In this document: positions 7,124 through 16,189 of the stretch, one piece after another
How positions within the stretch are numbered: the stretch's first letter is position 1
Layout: every line of letters starts with the position of its first letter
Origin: Arthrobacter sp. ISL-28
GTDB lineage: Bacteria > Actinomycetota > Actinomycetes > Actinomycetales > Micrococcaceae
Reading direction: 5' to 3'
Assembly: GCF_018613875.1 (NCBI RefSeq)
Contig: NZ_JAGGPJ010000017.1
Coordinates: forward strand, 103,267-167,266
Length of the DNA: 64,000 bases
Position numbers and translations under genes: made by a program
The notes under the pieces: model-generated
The model's database searches: none
Seen by the model: the letters and a program-made list of their open reading frames with translations, nothing else
What the model was told of the DNA's origin: nothing

Positions 7124-9061
7124 ATGGTCGAATCCGCCAGTCTGGACCACGTGTCCGGCCAGCAGGTGCTTGGCGCCGTGGCCAGGCAGGCCGGCATCGC
7201 GCCGGGAGACCGGGACTGGGCAGACTTCGAGCAGCGATTCAACCGCCACTTCCCCGATCTGGCCCGGCTGTTCCACTCGCTTTACGGCTCACGGCCGGAC
7301 TTCCAGGACCAATTGACTTCCCTTGTGCTGGAGTGTGCCCGCGCCTGGAAGGATAGGCCCGCGAATCTGAAGGTCCTTGACTCCGAGCGGGAGGCCAACA
7401 GCGATTGGTTCCAGTCCAACCGCATGCTCGGCGGGGTCTGCTACGTGGACCGGTATGCCACTGATCTTGAAGGCGTGCGCGCTCGGATTCCCTACTTCAA
7501 GGAACTCGGCCTGACGTACCTGCACCTGATGCCGCTGTTCCTGGCCCCGGAACCGCTGTCCGACGGCGGCTATGCGGTATCCAGCTACCGGGTGGTCAAT
7601 CCCAGGCTCGGGACGATGGACCAGCTGCGCGACCTGGCGGCTGAACTGCGGGCCAACGGCATCAGCCTGGTCGTTGACTTCATCTTCAACCACACGTCGA
7701 ACGAGCATGAGTGGGCCCGCAAAGCTGCCGACGGCGACCCACGCTACAGCGACTACTACTGGATCTTTCCTGACCGGACCATGCCCGACGCGTTCGAGCA
7801 GAACGTGCGGGAGATCTTCCCGGAAGACCACCCTGGTTCCTTCGTGCCGCTCCCCGACGGCCGGTGGGTATGGGCCACGTTCCACACCTTCCAGTGGGAT
7901 CTGAACTACTCCAATCCGGAAGTCTTCCGTGCCATGGCCGGAGAAATGCTCTTCCTGGCCAACCAGGGCATAGACATCCTGCGGATGGACGCCGTCGCAT
8001 TCATCTGGAAGCGGCTGGGAACTTCCTGCGAGAACCTGCCCGAGGCCCACACGCTGCTCCGGGCCTTCAACGCCGTCTGCCGGCTCGCCGCACCATCTCT
8101 GCTTTTCAAATCCGAAGCCATTGTGCACCCCGATGAAGTGGCCCTGTACATCGATCCCGCCGAATGCCAGCTCTCCTACAACCCGCTGCAAATGGCGCTC
8201 ATCTGGGAGGCCATGGCCACGCGCGACGTTTCGCTGCTCGCGCAGGCCCTGGAGCGCCGCCACAGCATTCCGTCCGGAACCTCATGGGTGAACTACGTCC
8301 GCAGCCACGATGACATTGGCTGGACGTTCGCCGATGAGGACGCCGCCGAACTGGGGATCAACGGCTTCGACCACCGCCGCTTCCTGAATTCCTTCTACGT
8401 CAACCGCTTCCCGGGCAGCTTCGCCCACGGCGTGCCCTTTCAGGACAACCCGCGCACTGGCGACTGTCGCATTTCCGGAACCACGGCCTCCCTTTGCGGG
8501 CTGGAGGACGGCACAGCCGAGGCGATCCGGCGGATCCTGCTTGCCCATTCGATCGCTTTCAGCACCGGCGGCGTCCCCCTGCTGTACCTGGGCGACGAGG
8601 TGGGCCAGCTCAATGATTACCAGTACGCGCTCGAGGACGGACATGAAGCCGACAGCCGCTGGGTGCACCGGCCGCAGTTTCCCGCGGAGCGCTACGCCCA
8701 GCGCAACGACCCGTCCACGCCGGAGGGGGCCATCTTTGCCGGGCTGCGCAGAATGACGGCGGTCCGCGCCAGCGCGCCTGAGCTGGCCGGCACCCGCCTC
8801 ATTCCCTTCGCGGCGAACAAACGGGGCGTGCTGGGCTACCAGCGTCCCGGCGAAGGGACGCTGATACTTGCCCTTGCAAACTTCAGCGACCAGCCCCAGG
8901 TGATTTCAGCGGAAACGCTGTCCGGCTTCGCGGCCGAGGCCCTGGACGTCCTTTCGGATGCCCAGGTCCGCATCGACCAAGGGTTCGTCCTGGGCCCGCA
9001 GGACTACGTCTGGCTCAGGGTCACGGCTGCAGCCCCAGGATTCGGCAGCCCCCTCTCCTGA
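7124..9061 (+). CDS. Amylosucrase-like GH13 glucosyltransferase
   Basis: A 645-residue protein with the amylosucrase layout: helical N-terminal domain (1-90), GH13 barrel with ANSDWFQSNRMLGGVCYVD (91-109), region I VVDFIFNH (183-190), nucleophile D289 in ILRMDAVAF, acid/base E331 in FKSEAI, transition-state Asp D396 in RSHDDIGW, and a C-terminal beta domain. The family transfers glucose from sucrose onto alpha-glucans or hydrolyses/isomerises sucrose. GAAGGGGA lies ~9 nt before the ATG. The long insert around 220-260 and the tight fit to amylosucrases favour this over sucrose hydrolase or trehalose synthase, but product specificity cannot be read. Confidence 0.88.
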   Translation: MVESASLDHVSGQQVLGAVARQAGIAPGDRDWADFEQRFNRHFPDLARLFHSLYGSRPDFQDQLTSLVLECARAWKDRPANLKVLDSEREANSDWFQSNRMLGGVCYVDRYATDLEGVRARIPYFKELGLTYLHLMPLFLAPEPLSDGGYAVSSYRVVNPRLGTMDQLRDLAAELRANGISLVVDFIFNHTSNEHEWARKAADGDPRYSDYYWIFPDRTMPDAFEQNVREIFPEDHPGSFVPLPDGRWVWATFHTFQWDLNYSNPEVFRAMAGEMLFLANQGIDILRMDAVAFIWKRLGTSCENLPEAHTLLRAFNAVCRLAAPSLLFKSEAIVHPDEVALYIDPAECQLSYNPLQMALIWEAMATRDVSLLAQALERRHSIPSGTSWVNYVRSHDDIGWTFADEDAAELGINGFDHRRFLNSFYVNRFPGSFAHGVPFQDNPRTGDCRISGTTASLCGLEDGTAEAIRRILLAHSIAFSTGGVPLLYLGDEVGQLNDYQYALEDGHEADSRWVHRPQFPAERYAQRNDPSTPEGAIFAGLRRMTAVRASAPELAGTRLIPFAANKRGVLGYQRPGEGTLILALANFSDQPQVISAETLSGFAAEALDVLSDAQVRIDQGFVLGPQDYVWLRVTAAAPGFGSPLS

Positions 9062-9373
9062 CAGCCATACCGGCCTTCCCCAATACATATCCAAAGGTTT
9101 CTACAGGGAACCTTGACCACAATGGCAGTGCTGGTCCGGAAAGCCCTCCAGGGCCGGCACACCGCCCGACCCGGCACGATTAATCAGCCGGGCCGGGGCC
9201 GGTGGGCTCCGCGCACTCTGGGCTACTCGAGAGTAGACTTACAACAGGCCGGCGGCGGACAGCGAGACAGGTTCCCCCATGCCTGGTGCTCGACCCAGCC
9301 CGCCGTCGGTCTCCGTCGTTCATCGCCTGCACCAGAATGATGTATCCGCAGTTCAATCCGGCATTATTGACTC
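9062..9373. other. 312-bp intergenic region with a short palindrome
   Basis: No convincing gene is seen between the amylosucrase and hydrolase genes. It contains CTACTC-GA-GAGTAG (9223-9236), a perfect 6-bp inverted repeat of operator size about 135 bp upstream of the hydrolase ATG, and a GC-rich stretch at 9145-9210. A 75-codon open frame starting at 9113 has no homology-like features and was not accepted. Confidence 0.4.
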
Positions 9374-10042
9374 ATGCCCGTTGCTGAATCCCCTGTCACC
9401 ATTGCCGTCGGAGATCTTCAGGTCTCCGCCGTCCATGCCCGGCCCGAGAACGCGTTTGCAACCCTCGTCGTGGCCCACGGGGCGGGCGCCGGCATGGAGC
9501 ATCCGTTCCTGTCCGGTTTCACGCGCGCCCTCAACGACGACGGCGTCGCCACCTTGCGCTTCAACTTCCCCTACCGCGAGGCAGGCAGGAAGTTTCCGGA
9601 CCGGCCCCCGCTGGCCATCGCCACATGGCGGGCAGCGATGGAGGCGGCCCGAACCGGCGCGTCAGACGGGGAGCCCGTCTGGGCGGCCGGCAAGTCCTTC
9701 GGTGGCCGCATGGCTTCGATGGCGGTTGCCGAAGGGATGCCCGTGAGTGGGCTGGTCTATCTCGGCTACCCGCTGCATCCGCCCGGCAAGCCGGAAAAGC
9801 TGCGGGACGAGCACCTGTACGGGCTGACGCAGCCCATGCTGTTCCTTCAAGGGACCCGCGATACGTTCGCGACCCCGGAGCTGCTCGAGGACGTTGTTTC
9901 CCGGATCGGCAGCGCCGCGAGCTTGGAATGGTGCGAGGGCGGCGACCACTCCTTCGCCGTCGCGGGCAAAAAGCGCAGCGCCGAAGAGACCGGCGCGTCC
10001 CTTGCCGCACCCGTCGCGGCTTTCATGCGCGCGAATGGCTGA
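9374..10042 (+). CDS. Alpha/beta-hydrolase family protein (KANL3/Tex30 or dienelactone-hydrolase-like)
   Basis: A 222-residue single-domain hydrolase. VVAHGAGAGMEHPFL (32-46) forms the oxyanion region. WAAGKSFGGRMAS holds the nucleophile elbow G-K-S108-F-G, LFLQGTRDTF holds D163 and CEGGDHSF holds H192, giving a complete Ser-Asp-His triad. RFNFPYRE and YPLHPPGKPEKLRDEHL are typical of the small cytosolic subfamily related to human KANL3/TEX30. The substrate is unknown. The ATG has no strong ribosome site, so the start is moderately secure. Confidence 0.82.
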   Translation: MPVAESPVTIAVGDLQVSAVHARPENAFATLVVAHGAGAGMEHPFLSGFTRALNDDGVATLRFNFPYREAGRKFPDRPPLAIATWRAAMEAARTGASDGEPVWAAGKSFGGRMASMAVAEGMPVSGLVYLGYPLHPPGKPEKLRDEHLYGLTQPMLFLQGTRDTFATPELLEDVVSRIGSAASLEWCEGGDHSFAVAGKKRSAEETGASLAAPVAAFMRANG

Positions 10043-10101
10043 ACCGGGCGGCACAACTGAACCGGGCCGCTGGCCGGCTTCCCACCCGCTAAGGGCCGGA
10101 C

Positions 10102-12282
10102 TCACGCATTGGCGGCAGCCGACGTCGCGCTCGCAGGCACCGGCTCGTGCCGCAGGTAGCTGCGCCGGAAGCGGCCCGTCCCCGCGGTGAGCGCACGCAA
10201 CTGAACGGCGTAGCGCAGGAGCTCGCCGTCCGGCACCTCCGCGGTGACTTCCGTGCGGTCCCCGCCTGCCGACGTCGTACCCGTCAGCCGTCCGCGGCGG
10301 GAAGATAGATCACTCATGACCGGGCCGACGAACTCATCCGGCGTGCTGATGGTCACCGACGAGACGGGCTCGAGCAGCTGGATCCGGCCAGCTGCAGCCG
10401 CCTCTCGCAGGGCCAGCGCACCGGCGGACTGGAACGCGGCGTCCGAGGAGTCGACGCTGTGCGCTTTGCCGCCGACGAGGGTCACACGGATATCAACTAC
10501 GGGGAACCCGGCTGACACGCCTTTCTGCATCTGGGCGCGGACGCCCTTCTCCACGGACGGGATATAGTGCCCTGGAACCACACCGCCCACGGTTTTATCG
10601 ACAAACTCGAACCCTGCGCCGCGTTCAAGGGGCTCGACTTCAATGTCACAGATCGCATACTGTCCGTGACCGCCGGATTGCTTGACATGGCGTCCGTGGC
10701 CGGCAGCGGGTGCGGCGAAGGTTTCCCGCAGGGGCGTCACGACCGGGACAGTCTGCAGCTTCACGCCCTGGTCCCGCAGCCGGTCCAGCACCACCTCGCC
10801 GTGGGCCTCCCCCATGCACCAGAGAATCAGCTGGTGGGTTTCGGAGTTGCGTTCCACCCTCAGCGTCGGATCGCCTGCCGCCACTTTTCCCAGGCTCTTG
10901 GCGAGGGCGTCTTCGTCACTGCGCGATGCTGCCTCAACGGCGAGGGGCATCAGCGGCTCTGGCATGTCCCACGACTCCACCAGCAGCGGGTTCTCCTTGG
11001 CCGAAATAGTGTCACCGGTCTCTGCATTCGCCAGCTTGGCGATGGCGCAGATGTCGCCGGCGACGCAATACGGCACTGGCTTCAGGCTGGCCCCGACCGG
11101 TGAATAAAGATGCGTGAGGCGTTCATCGCTGTCATGGTCCTCATGGCCTCGTTCCGCCAGCCCGCGGCCGCCGACATGCACGGCCGAATCCTCCCGCAGC
11201 GTGCCGGAAAAGATGCGCACCAGGCAGACCCGTCCCAGGAACGGGTCGATAGTGGTGCGCACCACCTCACCCACCAGCGGCCCCGCAGGATCGCATGTCA
11301 ACCGGCCGGCAGGATTACCGGCCAGGTCCGTCACGGCAGGCAGCTCGCGCTCAGCCGGCGACGGGAATGCGCGCGTCAGCATTTCCAGCAGCTCCGTCAG
11401 GCCCAGCCCCGTTTCCGCCGACGTGGCGAGGAGAGGAAAGAAAGAACCGCGGGCCACCGCGGTTTCCAAGTCATCTACCAGGATGTCGACGTCGATCTCC
11501 TCGCCGCCGAGGTAGCGGTCCATCAGCGTTTCATCTTCGCTCTCCGAGATGATCCCCTCGATAAGCGCTCCGCGAGCCGTCTCCGATGCCGCCAGCTCCT
11601 CGGCGTTGGCGTCCCGCACCTCCGGGGTGGGGTCTCCGTCACTGTAGTCCGAAACGGTCCGGGAGAGCAGCCCGAGCAAGCCGGTGATGTTGGTCCCTGT
11701 TCTCACCGGAAGATAAGCCGGCAACACGGAATCGCCGAAGGCTCGCTGGCAGGCAGCGACCGTCGCCTCGAAGTTCGCCCGCGGATGGTCGAGCCGGCTG
11801 ATAACCACCGCCCGGGGCACTCCGACCTGGTCGCACTCGGCCCACAGCGCTGTGGTGGAGGCATCAATGTCGTCCAGGGCGGACACCACGAAGATCGCTG
11901 CATCCGCCGCCCGCAGACCTGCCCGCAGTTCGCCGGTGAAATCCCCATAGCCCGGAGTGTCGAGCAGATTCACCTTGATACCGTCGAACACCAGCGGGGC
12001 CACCGACAACACCACTGAGCGCTGCTGGTGGATTTCGGAGGGCTCCGCGTCGCTGACGGTAGTCCCGTCCTCGATCGAGCCCTTGCGTGATATGACGCCG
12101 GTTGCGGCCAGCAGGGCGTCGAGCAGCAGGGTCTTTCCAGCGCCCGAGTGGCCCACGAGTGCAACGTTGCGGACCTTCTCCGGCGCATCGGCCGGCGCTC
12201 CGGCGGATGCATCAGCCCGCCGAAGATCAGAACTACCACGGCCGGGGCCCTTGCCCCGGCCATTTGTGCCTTTCAGCGACAT
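10102..12282 (-). CDS. Elongation factor G-like GTPase (EF-G2 type)
   Basis: A 726-residue translational GTPase with all EF-G domains: G domain from ~38 to 300, then OB (VGEVVRTTIDPFLGRVCLVRIF), domain III, domain IV (RHVKQSGGHGQYAICDIEVEP) and domain V. G1 reads GHSGAGKT instead of GHVDHGKT, G3 reads DTPGYGDF, and the G4 site reads SRLD in place of NKxD. These are features of the actinobacterial EF-G2 branch, which is not the main translocase. The second ATG (12282) is preferred because AGGAG sits 6 nt before it; an ATG at 12288 is possible. The C-terminus is Ala-rich. Confidence 0.88.
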   Translation of the reverse strand: MSLKGTNGRGKGPGRGSSDLRRADASAGAPADAPEKVRNVALVGHSGAGKTLLLDALLAATGVISRKGSIEDGTTVSDAEPSEIHQQRSVVLSVAPLVFDGIKVNLLDTPGYGDFTGELRAGLRAADAAIFVVSALDDIDASTTALWAECDQVGVPRAVVISRLDHPRANFEATVAACQRAFGDSVLPAYLPVRTGTNITGLLGLLSRTVSDYSDGDPTPEVRDANAEELAASETARGALIEGIISESEDETLMDRYLGGEEIDVDILVDDLETAVARGSFFPLLATSAETGLGLTELLEMLTRAFPSPAERELPAVTDLAGNPAGRLTCDPAGPLVGEVVRTTIDPFLGRVCLVRIFSGTLREDSAVHVGGRGLAERGHEDHDSDERLTHLYSPVGASLKPVPYCVAGDICAIAKLANAETGDTISAKENPLLVESWDMPEPLMPLAVEAASRSDEDALAKSLGKVAAGDPTLRVERNSETHQLILWCMGEAHGEVVLDRLRDQGVKLQTVPVVTPLRETFAAPAAGHGRHVKQSGGHGQYAICDIEVEPLERGAGFEFVDKTVGGVVPGHYIPSVEKGVRAQMQKGVSAGFPVVDIRVTLVGGKAHSVDSSDAAFQSAGALALREAAAAGRIQLLEPVSSVTISTPDEFVGPVMSDLSSRRGRLTGTTSAGGDRTEVTAEVPDGELLRYAVQLRALTAGTGRFRRSYLRHEPVPASATSAAANA

Positions 12283-12435
12283 GACCATCTCCTGGCGTTC
12301 TAGTCGTCAGCTCCGCGGCATGGTGGCGCGGCCTGTGTAAGACGATTCGACACCCTGAGGCGGCCGAACAGCAATAGGGAGAACGGTGTCGCTGCGAAAC
12401 CGGAGGCCGCAGCAAGTGACCCGACGCGGACACCC

Positions 12436-12585
12436 CTAGGCTTCGTCGTGCCACCACCCTTCCCAGGCAGCGGATGACAGCTGGCCGCTGGGAAAGTCGG
12501 TGACGGCCTTGCCGCCGTCGAATTCGGAGTCATCATCATTGGGGCGGGAATCGAGAAGGAGGGTCAGGTTACTCCAAAGCAGCAT
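12436..12585 (-). CDS. Small acidic hypothetical protein (49 aa)
   Basis: A short minus-strand frame in the 480-bp gap between the EF-G2-like and hrpB genes. It has a good ribosome site (AAAGGA, 8 nt before ATG 12585) and ends at TAG 12436-12438. The product begins MLLWSNLTLLLDSRPNDDD and ends EGWWHDEA. It is net acidic and Trp-rich at the end, with no membrane segment. I do not recognise a family. The start signal and balanced composition support it; lack of comparison is the main doubt. Confidence 0.5.
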   Translation of the reverse strand: MLLWSNLTLLLDSRPNDDDSEFDGGKAVTDFPSGQLSSAAWEGWWHDEA

Positions 12586-12769
12586 GGTTGTGTCCTTTCA
12601 TGCGTCACTGAGACCACGGTGTCTGAGTACGCCCTAGCGTAGCTGCGCAATGTTTCGCTGCAACGACTCAACGTTTCCGGTATGTATCGGTAATCTATCC
12701 AGGCACCGCCATGCCGGTGCAGTCACCTGATGCTTCCACGAATCCCGCTTCCGGCGGGTTAGTCCGCCG

Positions 12770-15496
12770 TCAGCTCCTGCTCTTGACCCTTGCCGTCGCG
12801 GGAGCCGTCCACGGGTCTTCTGGCCAGGGATGCTTGGGATAGCGGCCCCGCATTTCCGACCGGACCTGCGCATAGGGGCCGGACCAGAAGGACCTTAGAT
12901 CATCGGTCACCGCCAGCGGCCGCCTGGCCGGTGAGAGCAGATGGAACAGCACCGGCACCCGCCCGTCCACCAACCGGGGCGTCTCAGCCCAGCCGAAGCA
13001 TTCCTGCAGCTTGACCGCCACCACGGGCCGGCCGCCGCCGTCCCCGACGTCCGGGTAGTCGATCCGCACCCTGGAACCGCTCGGTACCGTGAGCGACTCC
13101 GGCGCCAGTTCGCCAAGCCGCGCAGCATCGGGCCAGGGAAGCAGCCGCCGCAGCGGTTCGGTCAGGTCAATCCTGTGCGTCGGTGCTCCGCCGGCCAGGG
13201 CCTCGAGCTCCGGCGCGAGCCACGTGTCGAGCCCCGCCAGCAGCGCCTGGTCGGAAACGTCCGGCCACGGATCCCCCAGTTCGCGGTGCAGCAGGGCGAG
13301 CCGGCGGCGCAAGGTGCCGGCCGCCGTCGACCATCCAATGATGCCAAGCCCCTCCTGCTCGAGGGCACGAGCCACGGCGGTGCGACCCTCTTCCGCGGAG
13401 GGCCGCACCGGAGTCGAAGAAAGCATGATCGCTCCCAGCCGGCGTTCCTGCCGGGCAGAGACCTTTCCTTGGCCGAACTGCGCCTCCACCGTTTCGCCAA
13501 GGAGGTGCCGGGCGGCAGCTTCCGCCGCATCAGCCGTGAGCGGCGCGGCGGAACGGATGACGGCGCCGGTCCCCGCCGCGTCGCGCCCTTCGGCGCGCGA
13601 CACCTCGGCTACCGCGAGCCACTCATGCCCGGAAAGGGTGCTGCCAGCCGGCAGGCCCGCCCGTGTGCCGGAGGTCAGCAGGTAGCGCTCCGGCCCCGCG
13701 CCGGGGACGCGGCGCGCCACCCGGTCCGGGAATGCGAGGGCGACGACGAAACCGGCGGCTTCCGCGGCGCTTGCCGGAGCGGCGGGCCAGGAACGTTCTG
13801 GCGTCCCGGTACCTGACTCTTCAGTACCGGCGCCTTCCTGGCGGGCGATCGCCTCCATTCGCCGGACGTCCTCGGCCCAGCGCCGGGCGGCGGGCTCCCT
13901 GCTGGTGCGTAGTGTCGCCAGAAGCCGCGGCAGATCAGCGCCGGGGGCGCGCTGGTCCCCGGATACGACGGCGACCGTCTCAGCGGCGGTGCGGTGACCG
14001 ACAGCGGCGGCGCCATCCAGAAGGGCGCGGGCCAGCCGCGGGTCGGCGGGGATCCGGGCGAGGGTCTTGCCCAGGTCCGTGGCGTGGCCGTCGGGGCCTG
14101 TTGCGCCAAGTTCCCGCAGCACTTCAACGGCCTCATCCATCGCAGCCCGGGGCGGGTCGTCCGGCAGGGCCAGCCCCCGGCCGCCGGGCGATCCCCAGCA
14201 GGCGAGAATGAGGGCGGCGCCCGTCAGGTCTGCCGCCGCGATCTCCGGTGTCCGGTGGGCCGGTGCGGCACCGAAGGTCTTCTGGTCATAGCAGCGGACC
14301 ACACGCCCTGGCCCCTGGCGGGCCGCCCGCCCGGCCCGCTGCTCGGCCGACGCGCGGGAGCAGGACACCGTCACCAGGCCCGACATGCCGCGGCTGGTAT
14401 CACGCCGCGGCTCCCGGGCCAGTCCCGCATCGATGACCAGCCGGACTCCGGGAACGGTCAGGGAGGATTCCGCGAGCGCCGTGGAAACGATGATCCGCGG
14501 GGGGCCGCCGGGTTCCCGTCCCGAAATGGCGCGGTCCTGCTCTGACGGGCTGGCCTGGCCGTGAAGCTCAAGGACCTCGGCAGAGACCGTGCCACGCAGG
14601 CGGGCAGCTACCTGTGACACTTCCCCTGCACCGGGCAGGAACACGAGGGCGTCTGTGCCCGGGTCTGCCGCAAGTGCCGCCGCATGCGACGCCGCGGCCA
14701 CCACGGCCACATGGTCCAGGAGGGCCCGCGTCACGCCCCGGCTGTCCAGCCGCGGCACGCCCGCGGGTGCCCAGTCCACCGTCAGGGGGTACAGCGCGGA
14801 GGGACAGTCGACCACGGGAGCCGGCCCGCCGCCGTCGTGATCCCCGGCCGACTCCTCCCCTGCTGTGGCCGATCCGATCAAGGCGGCGAACCGCGGAGCG
14901 TCCAGCGTCGCGGACATGGCCACGAGCATGAGGTCGCCGCGGAGCAGGCGGACTTCGGTAAGCATGCCGAGCAGGAGGTCGGTTTCGAGTCCGCGCTCGT
15001 GGACCTCGTCGAGGATCACGGCGTCTGTGCCCTCAAGTCCCGGGTCCGCCAGCAGGCGGCGCAACAGGATTCCCGGGGTAACGAACTCGATCAGGGCTCC
15101 GGTGCCCGCCTGGCGTTCCCCGCGGACCGTGTAGCCCACCCGGTCCCCCAGCCGGCTGTTGTCCAGTGCGGCCAGGCGCCGCGCCGCCGCTCGGGCGGCA
15201 ACCCGACGCGGCTGGGTCACCACGATGCGCGGCGCCAGGGCGCCCGCCCGCCGTCGCTCCTGCACGCTGCCGCCGGCCGCGAGGTTGGCAAGCAGCGGCG
15301 GAACCAGCGTGGTTTTTCCCGTGCCCGGCGGCGCCTGCACCACCGCAGTTCCGGCGGGGCCTCCGGCGCGCAGGGCGTCGGCCAGCTGCCCCAGTGAATC
15401 CGCGAAGACCAGGCCGGCACCGATGGCTCGCAAGTCAAAGGGGCCAAGGGTGCCGGCGAGGTCCGGGGGAAGGGTAGTCACCCGTCCATTGTGCAC
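12770..15496 (-). CDS. hrpB: ATP-dependent helicase HrpB
   Basis: A 908-residue DEAH-type RNA helicase. Motif I is APPGTGKTTLVPPLL (~55-69), motif Ia QPRRVAARAAARRLA, motif II DEVHERGLETDLLLGML, motif III AMSATLD, and motif VI SAEQRAGRAARQGPGRVVRCY. A helicase-associated HA2/OB region follows, then the HrpB-specific C-terminal domain ending near FWSGPYAQVRSEMRGRYPKHPWPEDP. HrpB is a non-essential bacterial helicase of ill-defined RNA role. The start is uncertain: GTG 15496 or the in-frame GTG 15481 preceded by GGACGG. It lies in a run of minus-strand genes. Confidence 0.92.
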   Translation of the reverse strand: MHNGRVTTLPPDLAGTLGPFDLRAIGAGLVFADSLGQLADALRAGGPAGTAVVQAPPGTGKTTLVPPLLANLAAGGSVQERRRAGALAPRIVVTQPRRVAARAAARRLAALDNSRLGDRVGYTVRGERQAGTGALIEFVTPGILLRRLLADPGLEGTDAVILDEVHERGLETDLLLGMLTEVRLLRGDLMLVAMSATLDAPRFAALIGSATAGEESAGDHDGGGPAPVVDCPSALYPLTVDWAPAGVPRLDSRGVTRALLDHVAVVAAASHAAALAADPGTDALVFLPGAGEVSQVAARLRGTVSAEVLELHGQASPSEQDRAISGREPGGPPRIIVSTALAESSLTVPGVRLVIDAGLAREPRRDTSRGMSGLVTVSCSRASAEQRAGRAARQGPGRVVRCYDQKTFGAAPAHRTPEIAAADLTGAALILACWGSPGGRGLALPDDPPRAAMDEAVEVLRELGATGPDGHATDLGKTLARIPADPRLARALLDGAAAVGHRTAAETVAVVSGDQRAPGADLPRLLATLRTSREPAARRWAEDVRRMEAIARQEGAGTEESGTGTPERSWPAAPASAAEAAGFVVALAFPDRVARRVPGAGPERYLLTSGTRAGLPAGSTLSGHEWLAVAEVSRAEGRDAAGTGAVIRSAAPLTADAAEAAARHLLGETVEAQFGQGKVSARQERRLGAIMLSSTPVRPSAEEGRTAVARALEQEGLGIIGWSTAAGTLRRRLALLHRELGDPWPDVSDQALLAGLDTWLAPELEALAGGAPTHRIDLTEPLRRLLPWPDAARLGELAPESLTVPSGSRVRIDYPDVGDGGGRPVVAVKLQECFGWAETPRLVDGRVPVLFHLLSPARRPLAVTDDLRSFWSGPYAQVRSEMRGRYPKHPWPEDPWTAPATARVKSRS

Positions 15497-15525
15497 GGCC
15501 AGGCAGCTACGCCGGTCGCACAGAG

Positions 15526-15906
15526 CTATGGCTGCTGGAAGAGGCTGAGAATATTCCCCTCAGTGTCCAGGAACCAGGCGGCCTTTCCGGCGCTGCTCGT
15601 CGCGATGCCGTTCTCGGTCTTCAGTCCCGGGAAGTCATAGTCCTCAAAGACAACACCACGGCTTCGCAGGTCCTCAACCTCGCCCTCGAGATTATCGGTC
15701 GCCCAGCTCAATTGTGTGTTCTTCGCTGTTCCCGCGTTGTCGGTCAGATAGAGCAAGAAAGCCGTTCCGTTCCCGCAGCGGTAGAGCAGATTCTCTTCGT
15801 CCAAGGTTTCCGAGGGTTCCAGGCCGAGGACATCCCGATAGAAATTCTTGGCCCTGGAAATGTCCTTCGCGGGAAGGACAGCGATGACCTCACGATCCTT
15901 TAGCAT
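15526..15906 (-). CDS. VOC/glyoxalase-bleomycin-resistance family protein
   Basis: A 126-residue single VOC module with GAAGGAGA 6 nt before the ATG. It reads VIAVLPAKDISRAKNFYRDV, LLYRCGNGTAFLLYLTDNAG, TQLSWATDNLEGEVEDLRSRG and KAAWFLDTEGNILSLFQ, the two beta-alpha-beta-beta-beta repeats of the fold. The substrate is unknown. The family includes dioxygenases, glyoxalases and drug-binding proteins. It lies 29 bp downstream of the hrpB start on the same strand. Confidence 0.8.
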   Translation of the reverse strand: MLKDREVIAVLPAKDISRAKNFYRDVLGLEPSETLDEENLLYRCGNGTAFLLYLTDNAGTAKNTQLSWATDNLEGEVEDLRSRGVVFEDYDFPGLKTENGIATSSAGKAAWFLDTEGNILSLFQQP

Positions 15907-16189
15907 GATGGTTCTCCTTCGTTATCAGGTTCCGGGCAGCTTGGACTGCCAGTGCGCGGCGACGTGATTCTTGCTGTGAGGCGGGCAAACCCAGTCGCTC
16001 CAATGCCGGTTCCACTCCACAGATTCCCAGGTCATCTACCTGGTCAAGATCAGCGACCGGCGTGACCCTTCTCCTTTCAAGGGGCGCTGATGGGCACCAT
16101 CGTAGGCTTCGGTCCTTCAGTGTCAATGCCGCGCGGAAACCCAGCGGGAGAGGGCTGCGCCTCCTTTGTATCCAGTAGGGCCGCCGGCG

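Noticed and set aside
9113..9340. 75-codon frame between the amylosucrase and hydrolase genes
   Set aside because: No ribosome site, no conserved pattern, high Arg/Pro content.
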